From positions 104,054 to 168,053 of the forward strand of contig JBKBKN010000003.1 of NCBI GenBank assembly GCA_046294625.1: a stretch of DNA of 64,000 nucleotides, in the 5' to 3' direction. This stretch comes from JBKBKN01 sp046294625 (GTDB lineage Bacteria > Bacteroidota > Bacteroidia > M30B66). Shown piece after piece: positions 8,289-16,606 of the stretch. The notes under the pieces were generated by a model. That model was not told the DNA's origin. It saw nothing but the letters and a program-made list of their open reading frames with translations, and ran no database searches. The position numbers were made by a program, and so were the translations under genes. The number at the start of each line of letters is the position of its first letter. The first letter of the stretch is position 1.

Positions 8289-8927
8289 ATGGACAAAATC
8301 AGAGAGAAGTTAAGCACATTTTTTGAAAAAGCCTTAGTTGATGAAATCATCGAATTCGGAACATTAATAGAGATCGAGGAAGGTGATGTGATTATAGACT
8401 ATGGTAGAAAAATAAGAAATATGCCTATTATCCTAAGCGGAACGATAAAAGTAATGCGACAGGATGAAGAAGGAAGAGAAATTTTGTTGTATTATCTTGG
8501 TTCGAGCGAAAGCTGTGCCTTGGCATATACGTGCTGCATGGAGTCGAGACAAAGTGAAATAAAAGCCATAGCTGAAGATAAGGTTGAAATTATCTCTATA
8601 CCTCAAAAGAAGCTGGATGAATGGCTTGTGAAATACCCAAGTTGGAGAACATATATTTTCAATAGCTTCACCCACCGCTTCAATGAGATGCTAAAGTCTA
8701 TTGATAGCATTGCATTTGGGAAATTAGATGAGCGATTAGAAAACTATCTTAGGAACAAATCAAAAGTCTTGGGCAAGTCATCCATTCAACTCACTCACAA
8801 TCAGATAGCTGAAGAATTAGGGACTACTCGGGTGGTGGTTTCGAGACTTTTGAAAAAATTGGAAAATGATGGCAAGCTTCTCTTATATCGAAACGAAATT
8901 AAGCTGCTCAACGCGTTTTTCAAATAA
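8289..8927 (+). CDS. Crp/Fnr-family transcription regulator
   Basis: 212 residues. Residues about 20-125 form the cyclic-nucleotide-binding-like barrel (IEEGDVIIDYG, MPIILSGTIKVMR, ILLYYLGSSESCALAY). A helix-turn-helix at about 160-195 reads THNQIAEELGTTRVVVSRLLKKLE, the usual Crp recognition pattern. The conserved cAMP-binding RTARSAT-type loop is absent, so it probably senses something else. Cys residues near 78 and 83-84 (ESCALAYTCCMES) could hold a redox or thiol sensor, but this is inference. Homologues beside YeeE/YedE genes are frequent, so control of sulfur transport is plausible. The stop overlaps the convergent NlpC/P60 gene by eight bases. Confidence 0.88.
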   Translation: MDKIREKLSTFFEKALVDEIIEFGTLIEIEEGDVIIDYGRKIRNMPIILSGTIKVMRQDEEGREILLYYLGSSESCALAYTCCMESRQSEIKAIAEDKVEIISIPQKKLDEWLVKYPSWRTYIFNSFTHRFNEMLKSIDSIAFGKLDERLENYLRNKSKVLGKSSIQLTHNQIAEELGTTRVVVSRLLKKLENDGKLLLYRNEIKLLNAFFK

Positions 8928-9711
8928 TACGTTTAATTAGTCTGAGTTTATGGGTATAACGCCCGGAGTCTTCATTAAAGATACCTTGATGATCTAAGCG
9001 GTCGATTCGTACTTTTCCACTTGCATGGATGATTTTGTCTGATCCGTGAACGATTCCTACATGCACAATCTTTCCTTCATCATTGTCGAAGAAGGCTAAA
9101 TCGCCGGTTCGAGCTTCTGCTACAAAACTGAGTGTGTATCCCATATCTGCTTGCTGATAAGCATCTCTGGGCAATTTAATGCCTAAACATTTGAACACAA
9201 GTTGTGTAAATCCTGAACAATCTATGCCCATAATCGATTTTCCTCCCCATAGGTAAGTAGTATTTAAGAGTGATTCAGCAATGGCAACAATCCGAGCTTC
9301 TGAAGCCTGAGTATTTAAATTATCCTCAGGTGGATGCTCAACTTCATAAATATTATCCCCAATTTTGAAATGCTTACCACTATAAAATGGAAAATTGGCA
9401 CCAATTCCGATGAGTTGCAAAGATGAGTCACCTTGTAGTTTGATAGTTGTAAAGATCTGCGTATTGAGGAAATTGGATTTCTTCAAATATTCGTGGTAGT
9501 GATCTTCTGCAAGTGGCACAAACTGATTACCATCAATCCAGCACTCGTAAGCATCATAATCAATTTTAATGAAGTGCCAGTCTTGCTCTGATCGCAAGAC
9601 TTTAAAGGTTTCTCCAAACAATACTTGCGTAACTTGTTCGCTTCTGTGACTGGGCTCTGCCCTACCTGGCACCACACTCAGGTGGACTATACCAAAATTG
9701 ATTTTATTCAT
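8920..9711 (-). CDS. NlpC/P60 cysteine peptidase with N-terminal SH3-like domains
   Basis: 263 residues. The N-terminal half (about 1-125) looks like two SH3-type modules that bind cell-wall peptides (GETFKVLRSEQDWHFIKI). The C-terminal half is the NlpC/P60 catalytic domain: Cys165 in GIDCSGFTQ, His217 in IVHVGIVHG and His229 in KIIHASG. The family cleaves gamma-D-Glu-diaminopimelate bonds in peptidoglycan stem peptides. No signal peptide is seen, which fits the cytoplasmic or recycling group (YkfC-like) rather than the exported enzymes. It lies downstream of the thiolase gene, with a large palindrome just before its ATG. Its 3' end overlaps the convergent Crp gene. Confidence 0.9.
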   Translation of the reverse strand: MNKINFGIVHLSVVPGRAEPSHRSEQVTQVLFGETFKVLRSEQDWHFIKIDYDAYECWIDGNQFVPLAEDHYHEYLKKSNFLNTQIFTTIKLQGDSSLQLIGIGANFPFYSGKHFKIGDNIYEVEHPPEDNLNTQASEARIVAIAESLLNTTYLWGGKSIMGIDCSGFTQLVFKCLGIKLPRDAYQQADMGYTLSFVAEARTGDLAFFDNDEGKIVHVGIVHGSDKIIHASGKVRIDRLDHQGIFNEDSGRYTHKLRLIKRII

Positions 9712-9734
9712 TATGTTGATAATGAAGCTAATAA

Positions 9735-9779
9735 AATAAATAATGCGGGGCGGCTTTCAGCCGCCCCGCATTATTTATT
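9735..9779 (-). terminator. 21-bp perfect GC-cored palindrome between thiolase and NlpC/P60 genes
   Basis: 9735-9755 is exactly complementary to 9759-9779, with loop ttc at 9756-9758. The GC core (gcggggcggct) is flanked by A/T pairs. It lies 22 bases after the thiolase stop, so a terminator is the simplest reading, but the T run after the stem is broken (ttattttatt) in both directions. It also sits 24 bases before the NlpC/P60 ATG. Confidence 0.75.
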
Positions 9780-9801
9780 AAAACGGATGTTAACAAATAG
9801 C

Positions 9802-10980
9802 TTACAGCTTTTCAATCACAATAGCCGATGCGCCGCCACCACCATTGCAAATGGAAGCTACACCATATTTTCCATTGTTTTGCTCAAGTACATTAACCAA
9901 GGTGGTCATGATTCTTGAACCGGAACTGCCAAGTGGATGACCAAGTGAAACAGCGCCGCCATTTACATTCACGCGTGATGAGTCCAGTCCAAGCAACTGA
10001 TTATTCACTAATGCAACCAAAGAAAAAGCTTCATTGGTTTCAAAGTAGTCTATTTGATTTAATGAGATACCTGCATTTTTCAAGGCAACAGCAACAGCTT
10101 TGGCAGGAGAAGTAGTGAACCATTCTGGTGCTTGTTGTGCATCACCAAAGCCTCTAATCACTGCTAATGGCTTGATGCCCAATTCCTGAGCTTTCTTAGC
10201 GCTCATCAAAATCATGGCACTTGCGCCGTCGTTAAGGGTGGACGCATTTGCTGCAGTCACGGTGCCATCTTTTTCAAACACCGGGCTTAATCCTGCAACT
10301 TTATCATACTTAATATTTTTGTATTCTTCGTCTTCCGAAACAACGATGGGTTCTCCCTTTCGCTGAGGAATGGACACTGGAGCTATTTCATTTTTAAACC
10401 TTCCGGCTGCAACAGCTGCTTCTGCTCTTTTATATGAATTGATCGCATATTCATCTTGTTGCTCTCTGGTGATTTTATACTCACGAGCGCAAAGCTCTGC
10501 AGCATTACCCATGTGATAATCCTTATAAACATCCCATAAACCATCTCGAATCATTCCGTCAATCAATTGTCCATGACCTAATTTGTAGCCAAAACGCGCT
10601 TTTTCAAGATAATATGGAATGTTAGACATGCTTTCCATGCCACCGGCTACCACAATATCATTTAATCCTAACATGATCGATTGAGCACCCAACATCGCTG
10701 CCTTCATTCCTGATGCACATACTTTATTGACTGTTGTAGAAGGCACGTTTGTAGGCAAGCCTGCATAAATTGCTGCCTGAGTGGCCGGAGCCTGCCCCAA
10801 ATTGGCAGAAACCACATTACCCATGAATACCTCCTGAACCTGATCAGGTTGAATTCCAGCCCTTTCAACTGCTGCTTTTATTGCAACAGCACCTAATTTT
10901 GTTGCAGAAACTCCTGCTAATGAGCCATTAAAACTTCCGATAGGTGTTCTAACAGCTGAAACGATTACTACTTCGTTCAT
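9802..10980 (-). CDS. Acetyl-CoA C-acyltransferase (thiolase)
   Basis: 392 residues from the ATG at 10980 (MNEVVIVSAVRTPIG, the family's normal start). The frame runs 35 codons further upstream, but a -7 box at 11008-11015 lies in that stretch, so the longer form is unlikely. The nucleophile is Cys88 (NKVCASGMKA); His348 (GHPLGSSG) and Cys378 (SICNGGGGAS) complete the catalytic set. It condenses two acetyl-CoA or cleaves 3-ketoacyl-CoA in the cytoplasm. Length and motifs fit biosynthetic-type acetyl-CoA acetyltransferases, but ketoacyl specificity cannot be decided. No fatty-acid oxidation partners are adjacent. Confidence 0.95.
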   Translation of the reverse strand: MNEVVIVSAVRTPIGSFNGSLAGVSATKLGAVAIKAAVERAGIQPDQVQEVFMGNVVSANLGQAPATQAAIYAGLPTNVPSTTVNKVCASGMKAAMLGAQSIMLGLNDIVVAGGMESMSNIPYYLEKARFGYKLGHGQLIDGMIRDGLWDVYKDYHMGNAAELCAREYKITREQQDEYAINSYKRAEAAVAAGRFKNEIAPVSIPQRKGEPIVVSEDEEYKNIKYDKVAGLSPVFEKDGTVTAANASTLNDGASAMILMSAKKAQELGIKPLAVIRGFGDAQQAPEWFTTSPAKAVAVALKNAGISLNQIDYFETNEAFSLVALVNNQLLGLDSSRVNVNGGAVSLGHPLGSSGSRIMTTLVNVLEQNNGKYGVASICNGGGGASAIVIEKL

Positions 10981-11007
10981 GATTATTTTTTTTGATGATT
11001 TTGGCTG

Positions 11008-11015
11008 CAAAAGTA
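11008..11015 (-). promoter_or_regulatory. -7 element (TACTTTTG on minus strand) of the thiolase gene
   Basis: CAAAAGTA on the plus strand equals TACTTTTG on the minus strand, 27 bases before the thiolase ATG. A -33 box at the right spacing is not clear. Confidence 0.55.
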
Positions 11016-11188
11016 AGTTAAATAAGCAATCAACCGATGAATAGAAACTTAATTTGAATTGAATGGCAAACGAAAGATTTAGCAAGAATGTATGCTTAGT
11101 TTTAAGCGAGAAATGAACAATTTGAAGTTATTGGTAAGATGAAGAAGCGACTACTTGTACTTCATGGATGGATTAAAATAATATTCTA

Positions 11189-12454
11189 TTACTTGACCAT
11201 CACCATTTTTCGAGTTTCAATTCGTTCTTCTTTGCTTCCTCTGATCTTCAGTTTATAGAAGTATAAGCCAGTAGGAGCATGCTTCCCATTGCGAAGGTTT
11301 CCGTTCCAAATGATTTCCTGAGGCCCTTTGTCCATCGAAGGGTTTCGTGTGCCATAGACTTCCTCTCCAATCATGTTAAATATTTTCAATTCCACATCGC
11401 TAACTTCATCTAAAAAGAATCGAATCGATGTTTCATCAGTAAATGGATTAGGGTAATTGGTAACCTCATCTCGTTTGATTTTGATATTTCTGTCAGCAGA
11501 TTGGGTGAGATCCAATCTGAGTAATGTGCCTTGTAAGCCAACAATAAAGCCTTGCTGATTGGTGTTAAAATAGATTCCATTTAAAGGAACATTTAATGGT
11601 GATGCATTGGAACGCCATGTTTCTCCTCCGTTATTGGTGTAAACAATAGTTGGAATTTTTCCATTACACAAATATCCTCCCACGGCCCAACCATTGTTTT
11701 CATTGAGAAATTTAACCGCATGAAGTGGTTCAGTAGTGTATGATTCTTGTTTTACCCAAGTTGCTCCACCATCTTTAGTGGCTAATATCACCCCATTATT
11801 ACCGGTTATGTAGCCTATGTTAAGGTTAACAAAGTGCACACTTTCCAAGTGCTCACTCGTTCCTGGCTCTTGCTTCACCCATGTTTTTCCGCCGTCTTTA
11901 GTATGGAGTATGGTACCTTTAGTTCCTACTACCCATCCAAGCTGTTCATTGACAAAACTTATGCCCTGCAATCGCTCTTTGACACCTGATCTAAGGTTAA
12001 CCCATGTATCACCAGAATTTGTAGATTTTAAAATAGTTCCATTATAACCAGTTACGTACAACACCTTGTTGTTAACTGCTCTCACTGCAAGAAATGCACT
12101 TACTCCTTGTGTTTTATAAATCGTATTCCACGATTCACCAAAATCTATAGAACGTAGTATGACAGCTTCATTTTCGAAGTCGCCCCCTACAACGAATCCA
12201 TTAGTTTTTCCCTGAAAGTCAATGTCATAAAGAAATTCTGAATATCCTGAGGGTCTATTAAACCATGATTTTCCTCCATCAACAGTCTGGAGAATGGTTC
12301 CGCTATTACCTACAATAAAACCTATTTTGGCATCCACAAAAAAAACACTTCTGAAGTGCTCCTTTGTTCCTGAATTCAATACACTGATTGTCCCCTGTGC
12401 AGAGGACATTATACTAATTAAGAAAAAAAGAATACCACAGAAGTGCCGTAACAT
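11189..12454 (-). CDS. Ycf48/BNR-repeat beta-propeller protein with T9SS sorting domain
   Basis: 421 residues. The signal peptide ends near residue 20 (MSSAQ). About seven repeats of the form GFIVGNSGTILQTVDGGKSW run from about 45 to 315 (for example GWVVGTKGTILHTKDGGKTW, GYITGNNGVILATKDGGATW). This is the Ycf48/photosynthesis-system-II-assembly-like seven-bladed propeller found in many secreted bacterial proteins. The C-terminal 85 residues are a T9SS type A domain (NYPNPFTDETSIRFF ... GLYFYKLKI ... TRKMVMVK). It starts only 14 bases after the DUF2911 gene and so is likely co-transcribed with it. It is a surface protein of unknown role. Confidence 0.9.
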   Translation of the reverse strand: MLRHFCGILFFLISIMSSAQGTISVLNSGTKEHFRSVFFVDAKIGFIVGNSGTILQTVDGGKSWFNRPSGYSEFLYDIDFQGKTNGFVVGGDFENEAVILRSIDFGESWNTIYKTQGVSAFLAVRAVNNKVLYVTGYNGTILKSTNSGDTWVNLRSGVKERLQGISFVNEQLGWVVGTKGTILHTKDGGKTWVKQEPGTSEHLESVHFVNLNIGYITGNNGVILATKDGGATWVKQESYTTEPLHAVKFLNENNGWAVGGYLCNGKIPTIVYTNNGGETWRSNASPLNVPLNGIYFNTNQQGFIVGLQGTLLRLDLTQSADRNIKIKRDEVTNYPNPFTDETSIRFFLDEVSDVELKIFNMIGEEVYGTRNPSMDKGPQEIIWNGNLRNGKHAPTGLYFYKLKIRGSKEERIETRKMVMVK

Positions 12455-12468
12455 TGGAAATCAGTATC

Positions 12469-13014
12469 TTACATGATATTGAAACCAATCACAACGTTTT
12501 CCCATGCAAGCGTAACACGTCCATTGTCTGAAATATTGAATTCAAGACGTTCTTTGAATTCTCCACGCTCAGGCTTCACTGTAAAACGGAAAGCATCTTT
12601 AGATTCATCATATTTGTATGCACCCCATTGATCTGCAACCTTGTTGATGATCACAGTCCATTCTGTCTCGCCGGGAATGGTGAATAAAGCATATCTTCCT
12701 GCAAAAAGACCATTTCCTTCCAATTTTGCATCTCTACTCACTTCTATGGTTGTTGCTTCATTAGCTCCTGTTCTCCACACTTTACCGTAGGGAACAAGGT
12801 CTCCCCAAATTGTTCTTCCCTTCACTCCAGGGGCATTATAACGTATGGTGACCTTGAGGCCAGCGCCTAAATCCTTTTCGGCCACCATAGGGGGGCTGGG
12901 GCGCTCGTCTTTTTTAGCCGCAGTATTTGTGCTGTTGGTCTGAGCAGTAACAGGAGTGCTTAATACAATCATTAACACTGCTAATGCTCCTAAAATTGAA
13001 TTAATTCTTTTCAT
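12469..13014 (-). CDS. DUF2911 domain secreted protein
   Basis: 181 residues from the ATG at 13014. An earlier in-frame ATG at 13029 would leave only about four bases of leader after the -7 box, so the shorter form is preferred. The signal peptide ends near STPVTAQ. The DUF2911 core is clear: GRTIWGDLVPYGKVWRTGANEAT, FAGRYALFTIPGETEWTVIIN, then WGAYKYDESKD. This family is common in Bacteroidota, is predicted to be a small periplasmic beta-sandwich, and has no known activity. It heads a probable two-gene unit with the downstream Ycf48-like cargo gene. Confidence 0.88.
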   Translation of the reverse strand: MKRINSILGALAVLMIVLSTPVTAQTNSTNTAAKKDERPSPPMVAEKDLGAGLKVTIRYNAPGVKGRTIWGDLVPYGKVWRTGANEATTIEVSRDAKLEGNGLFAGRYALFTIPGETEWTVIINKVADQWGAYKYDESKDAFRFTVKPERGEFKERLEFNISDNGRVTLAWENVVIGFNIM

Positions 13015-13037
13015 AATCTTGTTTTTCATTAGTGCTT

Positions 13038-13045
13038 CAAACGTA
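13038..13045 (-). promoter_or_regulatory. -7 element (TACGTTTG on minus strand) of the DUF2911 gene
   Basis: CAAACGTA on the plus strand. It sits 23 bases before the ATG at 13014 and eight before the ATG at 13029, and this decides the start choice. Confidence 0.55.
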
Positions 13046-13177
13046 CATATTTTTTTTGAAATATCAGCCTTTACTACGGCTTACATTTCCATGTTTGAAT
13101 TTTGATAACATTTATCTGTAGTCAAAATTAATGCCAAGCGAATTACAGCATGTGGGGCAAATTGAACGGTGACATCA

Positions 13178-14101
13178 TTATTGCTTATCACTTAAAAATA
13201 TTTCTGCAATCATGCATCGAAAACTTCCTCCGCCAACCTTTTCAATTGTCGGGATTGGCGCTACAATCACTTCTCCATGTTTTTTAAGAACTGAGCGCTG
13301 TTCAGGAAGAAAAGCGTCATAGGCTAATTGAGACAATGCAATTAAACTTTCACCCTCACCACTCTGTAGCTGAAGTATATTGGCAGCAAATTGATTTACC
13401 TGATCAAAACTCACTTCGATTAGCTCTCTTCCAGAGTGGATTAATCTTTCTATCACAAGTGATTTTTGGTGTTTGTTCACCATTGAATCTGAGCAAAGAA
13501 CAGCAAATGTAGATCCGATACTCAAAATCACGTTGGTATGGTAATAGGGTAAACCCGCTTCATTCAACGCATCGAACAAAATGGGTTCATAACCAATAAA
13601 CCGACAATACGCTATGAATAATTCTTCATTTGTTCTGACCGACTTGTTTGCATAAGCCACTTTAGAAAGGTGATCAAAAATGATGCTGCCTGTACCTTCT
13701 AAAAATCTATTATTCAAAGCTTCATTTCGCAGGTCCTTGATGTTGCGAATGACAAATTGTTTCCTAATTAAGCTCTCCCAAGGAAGATGTGTTTCTTCTC
13801 TCCGATTTGGTGCATGCATTGGAAATAAGGTAACAAGACCATTGTGTCCAAAACTGATCCAATTGTTTGGAAAAATTGCATCGGGTTTGGGTGGAACTGC
13901 AGAGTCATTAAGCACATATACATTGATTCCTTTCTCTCTCAACATGCTCACGGCCCTTTCAAACTCGCTTAAAGCCATCGCTTGAACATCATCAGGCGAA
14001 GCCTCCAAAGCCTGCTGAAAAACATTATTTGAAGCCGTTTGCTCATTAAAACCAAATGCAGCAGGGCGCACCATTAAAACATTTCTAGTAGTTTGCTTCA
14101 T
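13178..14101 (-). CDS. ctlX: CtlX-like citrulline/arginine amidinohydrolase
   Basis: 307 residues from the ATG at 14101; the frame continues seven codons to a TTG, but the family starts with the MKQTTRNVLMVRPAAFGFNEQTA-type segment. The fold is the arginine deiminase/amidinotransferase propeller: FPNNWISFG near residue 83, LEGTGSIIFDH with its acidic residue, SVRTN, HTNVILSIG carrying the catalytic His, and GGGSFRCMIAE with the catalytic Cys near the C-terminus. CtlX proteins take part in citrulline use; deiminase relatives act on arginine. The -7-like CAAAACTA (14155-14162) lies inside the end of the upstream gene. Exact substrate is not shown. Confidence 0.85.
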   Translation of the reverse strand: MKQTTRNVLMVRPAAFGFNEQTASNNVFQQALEASPDDVQAMALSEFERAVSMLREKGINVYVLNDSAVPPKPDAIFPNNWISFGHNGLVTLFPMHAPNRREETHLPWESLIRKQFVIRNIKDLRNEALNNRFLEGTGSIIFDHLSKVAYANKSVRTNEELFIAYCRFIGYEPILFDALNEAGLPYYHTNVILSIGSTFAVLCSDSMVNKHQKSLVIERLIHSGRELIEVSFDQVNQFAANILQLQSGEGESLIALSQLAYDAFLPEQRSVLKKHGEVIVAPIPTIEKVGGGSFRCMIAEIFLSDKQ

Positions 14102-14145
14102 TTTAAGCCTGATAATGGACAACAGCGATGAATGTCCTTGTGTGA

Positions 14146-16527
14146 TTAAGGGTACAAAACTAGCTTTTGTGAATATGAAGACCTAATGTTCTTTGGTGAA
14201 AACTCCTGAAGTCTGAAGCTTCCGTTCACATACATTTTAAACTGGTCGTCATAGAACCGGGAGCCTAAATGTCCTGATTGCCCACCGGGTAAAACACTAA
14301 TAGTTTGCTCTAATGCAGAAAAATCAATTATTCTTCGCATAGCTGGACCAAATATTACTTCATATTTCAATTCACTATTTAAGTGAAAACCCTGATTATT
14401 CAAGACTTCATTACCACCTGAAATCTCAATAGGTCTAAGATTAAACAATAAGTTGAGTGGTTTAACTGCTCCGAGCGGGTGCTTCAATTCCAGTTTATGC
14501 ACCTTACCCCATTTCCAGTTTTGCGGATCTTTTCCAAACTTTGCTTCAATTTCGTTAAGCGTTAGATTAAATGATGCATTAATTATGCTTTTTCTATTCT
14601 CTCGCTCTTCGGTATTCTTATTATCCCACCAGGTTGAATTTTCATTCTGTAAAAATCTGGAAAGACTCGTTTTCATAAAGTGGGTGTTCATGAAATGATG
14701 GAATAAGGTATCGCCCAATTCATCACTCATGGAGAGCTTTAGAGAGTTCCAAATCCAATGGTTATAGAGAAGCGGCGCAGAAGATGAGCGCTCGTGTTTA
14801 CCGTCCCATGCTTCAAGAACCTTGATCGTTTCACCATGTTTTTGCTTGTTATCGCTGTCTAGCTCCGAAAGTAACAATTGAAGCATTTTGATGCTTTCAG
14901 GAGAGTAAGAATCCATGACCATCTCTTTCATATCATCTATGCTGAACTTTTCCCCATTCGATAATAAGTCAACAATTCTACGCGCACGGTTATCCGGTAC
15001 ATAATAACCCGGATAGAATTTTCCATCTAAAGACTCCGGCTGATTGTTAGCAGAGAAAACAAAATTACTTTCAGGATTTACACTATGCGGATTCTCATCA
15101 AAATCATAATAACCCAAGGGTTCATCAAGTCCTGTAAATCCATTTAAAAAGTACTTACTATTCACATGACTAGGGCGTTTGACAAGCTTTGCTGAAGCCC
15201 ACCAGGCAATATTCCCTTCGCGATCGCCATACATCACATTCAATCCGGGTGCATGAATAAAAGCAGCCCCCTTCTTTGCGTCATCAAGCGTTTTTGCATG
15301 ATTAAGTGAATAAGTGGCTTCAAGCGATTTTGCCGGAAAATCTAATAGTGTCCAATACATAGAAACCGGTGCATCAAATTTTTCGAATTCCCGATTTGCA
15401 AAATTCATCAATGGTCCTCGCGGTGTAACTTTGACTTCAAGTTCATGATCGGTTTTTCCTTTTATTTTAATGATTTCCTTTCTTTTTTTCAACTCCACCC
15501 ATTCATGCCGGTAAAGTACCCGATCATTTTCTATCTGCTCATAATAAAAATCCAAATCGTCATTCTCAAACATCGTGAGACCAGTAGCGCAAAAATCTGT
15601 ATGCCCAACTAAAGCAAATGGAAGTCCTGCAATGTAATTGCCGTACAGGTTGGTTCCCGGATAGTTTAAATGGGCTTCATACCATACTGCGGGCAAAGAG
15701 AATCCCATGTGCGTATCGTTGCAAAAAAGCACTTTGCCCGAAACTGTCTTGTTGCCTGAAATTACCCAAGCGTTGCTTCCTACCCATGATGCCAAGGGCA
15801 TCACTTCAAATACTTTATTTAGATGGCTTTGCAATGCTGTAATACTTATCTTTGCTTTATCGATAGGTATGGTTTGAAAATCTTTAGGCCATGTAAGAGC
15901 AAGATCAGCCATCATTGATGAGTCGGTTTTCAAACGCATAAGCTCAGTAAGTGGATCTGTTTTCATCCCTTCTGCAAATCCCAAAGCCATATATCCAACC
16001 ACAAGAAAAATATCATTAAGTGTGAATTCTTCGGCTTCAATATCTAAAACTCTAAACTCAAAAGGCTTAGCTCCTTTTTGCACAAATTCGTTTACGCCCT
16101 TGATATAGGCATAGGTTGCCTTTTTCAGATTTGTATCAGCTTCTTTATCAAACACTTCAGCCGACCATGCGGCATATTGATTCAAGCCAATAGTGCGAAA
16201 AAAAATATCCGATTCTAACAAATCTTCACCGAGTATTTCTGCCAAACGTCCTGAAGCTAAGCGTTTGATGAGTGTGAGTTGAAAAAAACGCTCCGAAGCC
16301 ACAATAAATCCCAAGGATTGATAGGCATCTTCTTCATTTTGAGCAAAAATATGTGGAACGCCATATTTGTCGAAAATTACTTCAACTTTCGCATTTAAGC
16401 CAACAAGCTGCATCTCTCCTTTATAGTCGGGAACGGCTGATTGTATAAAATAATAAATGCTAATAATTAGAGCCGTTAGCAGCAAAAATATACTGATAGC
16501 AGTCAGCTTCAAAATACGTTTTAACAT
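14146..16527 (-). CDS. Penicillin acylase family N-terminal-nucleophile hydrolase
   Basis: 793 residues from the ATG at 16527 (the preceding codon is a TTG). One N-terminal membrane segment (about 8-30) acts as signal or anchor. Residues about 40-235 form the alpha region. The self-processing site is GSNAW, with Ser251 as the new N-terminal nucleophile of the beta chain; the HMGFSLPAVWYEAHL and MYGDREGNIAW segments that follow are family hallmarks. Relatives hydrolyse amide bonds of penicillins or acyl-homoserine lactones in the periplasm. The chain length (about 790) is typical. The CtlX gene begins 44 bases after the stop, and the ABC transporter gene lies upstream on the same strand. Confidence 0.92.
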   Translation of the reverse strand: MLKRILKLTAISIFLLLTALIISIYYFIQSAVPDYKGEMQLVGLNAKVEVIFDKYGVPHIFAQNEEDAYQSLGFIVASERFFQLTLIKRLASGRLAEILGEDLLESDIFFRTIGLNQYAAWSAEVFDKEADTNLKKATYAYIKGVNEFVQKGAKPFEFRVLDIEAEEFTLNDIFLVVGYMALGFAEGMKTDPLTELMRLKTDSSMMADLALTWPKDFQTIPIDKAKISITALQSHLNKVFEVMPLASWVGSNAWVISGNKTVSGKVLFCNDTHMGFSLPAVWYEAHLNYPGTNLYGNYIAGLPFALVGHTDFCATGLTMFENDDLDFYYEQIENDRVLYRHEWVELKKRKEIIKIKGKTDHELEVKVTPRGPLMNFANREFEKFDAPVSMYWTLLDFPAKSLEATYSLNHAKTLDDAKKGAAFIHAPGLNVMYGDREGNIAWWASAKLVKRPSHVNSKYFLNGFTGLDEPLGYYDFDENPHSVNPESNFVFSANNQPESLDGKFYPGYYVPDNRARRIVDLLSNGEKFSIDDMKEMVMDSYSPESIKMLQLLLSELDSDNKQKHGETIKVLEAWDGKHERSSSAPLLYNHWIWNSLKLSMSDELGDTLFHHFMNTHFMKTSLSRFLQNENSTWWDNKNTEERENRKSIINASFNLTLNEIEAKFGKDPQNWKWGKVHKLELKHPLGAVKPLNLLFNLRPIEISGGNEVLNNQGFHLNSELKYEVIFGPAMRRIIDFSALEQTISVLPGGQSGHLGSRFYDDQFKMYVNGSFRLQEFSPKNIRSSYSQKLVLYP

Positions 16528-16606
16528 CAATCGATTGTATTGAAAAGCAAATATACTTTTACTAAGAAAACCGAAATGTTAAGATTTCTGGGAAGAAAGG
16601 AGATTT

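Noticed and set aside
10981..11085. 35-codon N-terminal extension of the thiolase frame
   Set aside because: A -7 promoter box lies inside it and the thiolase family begins at MNEVVIVSAVRTPIG.
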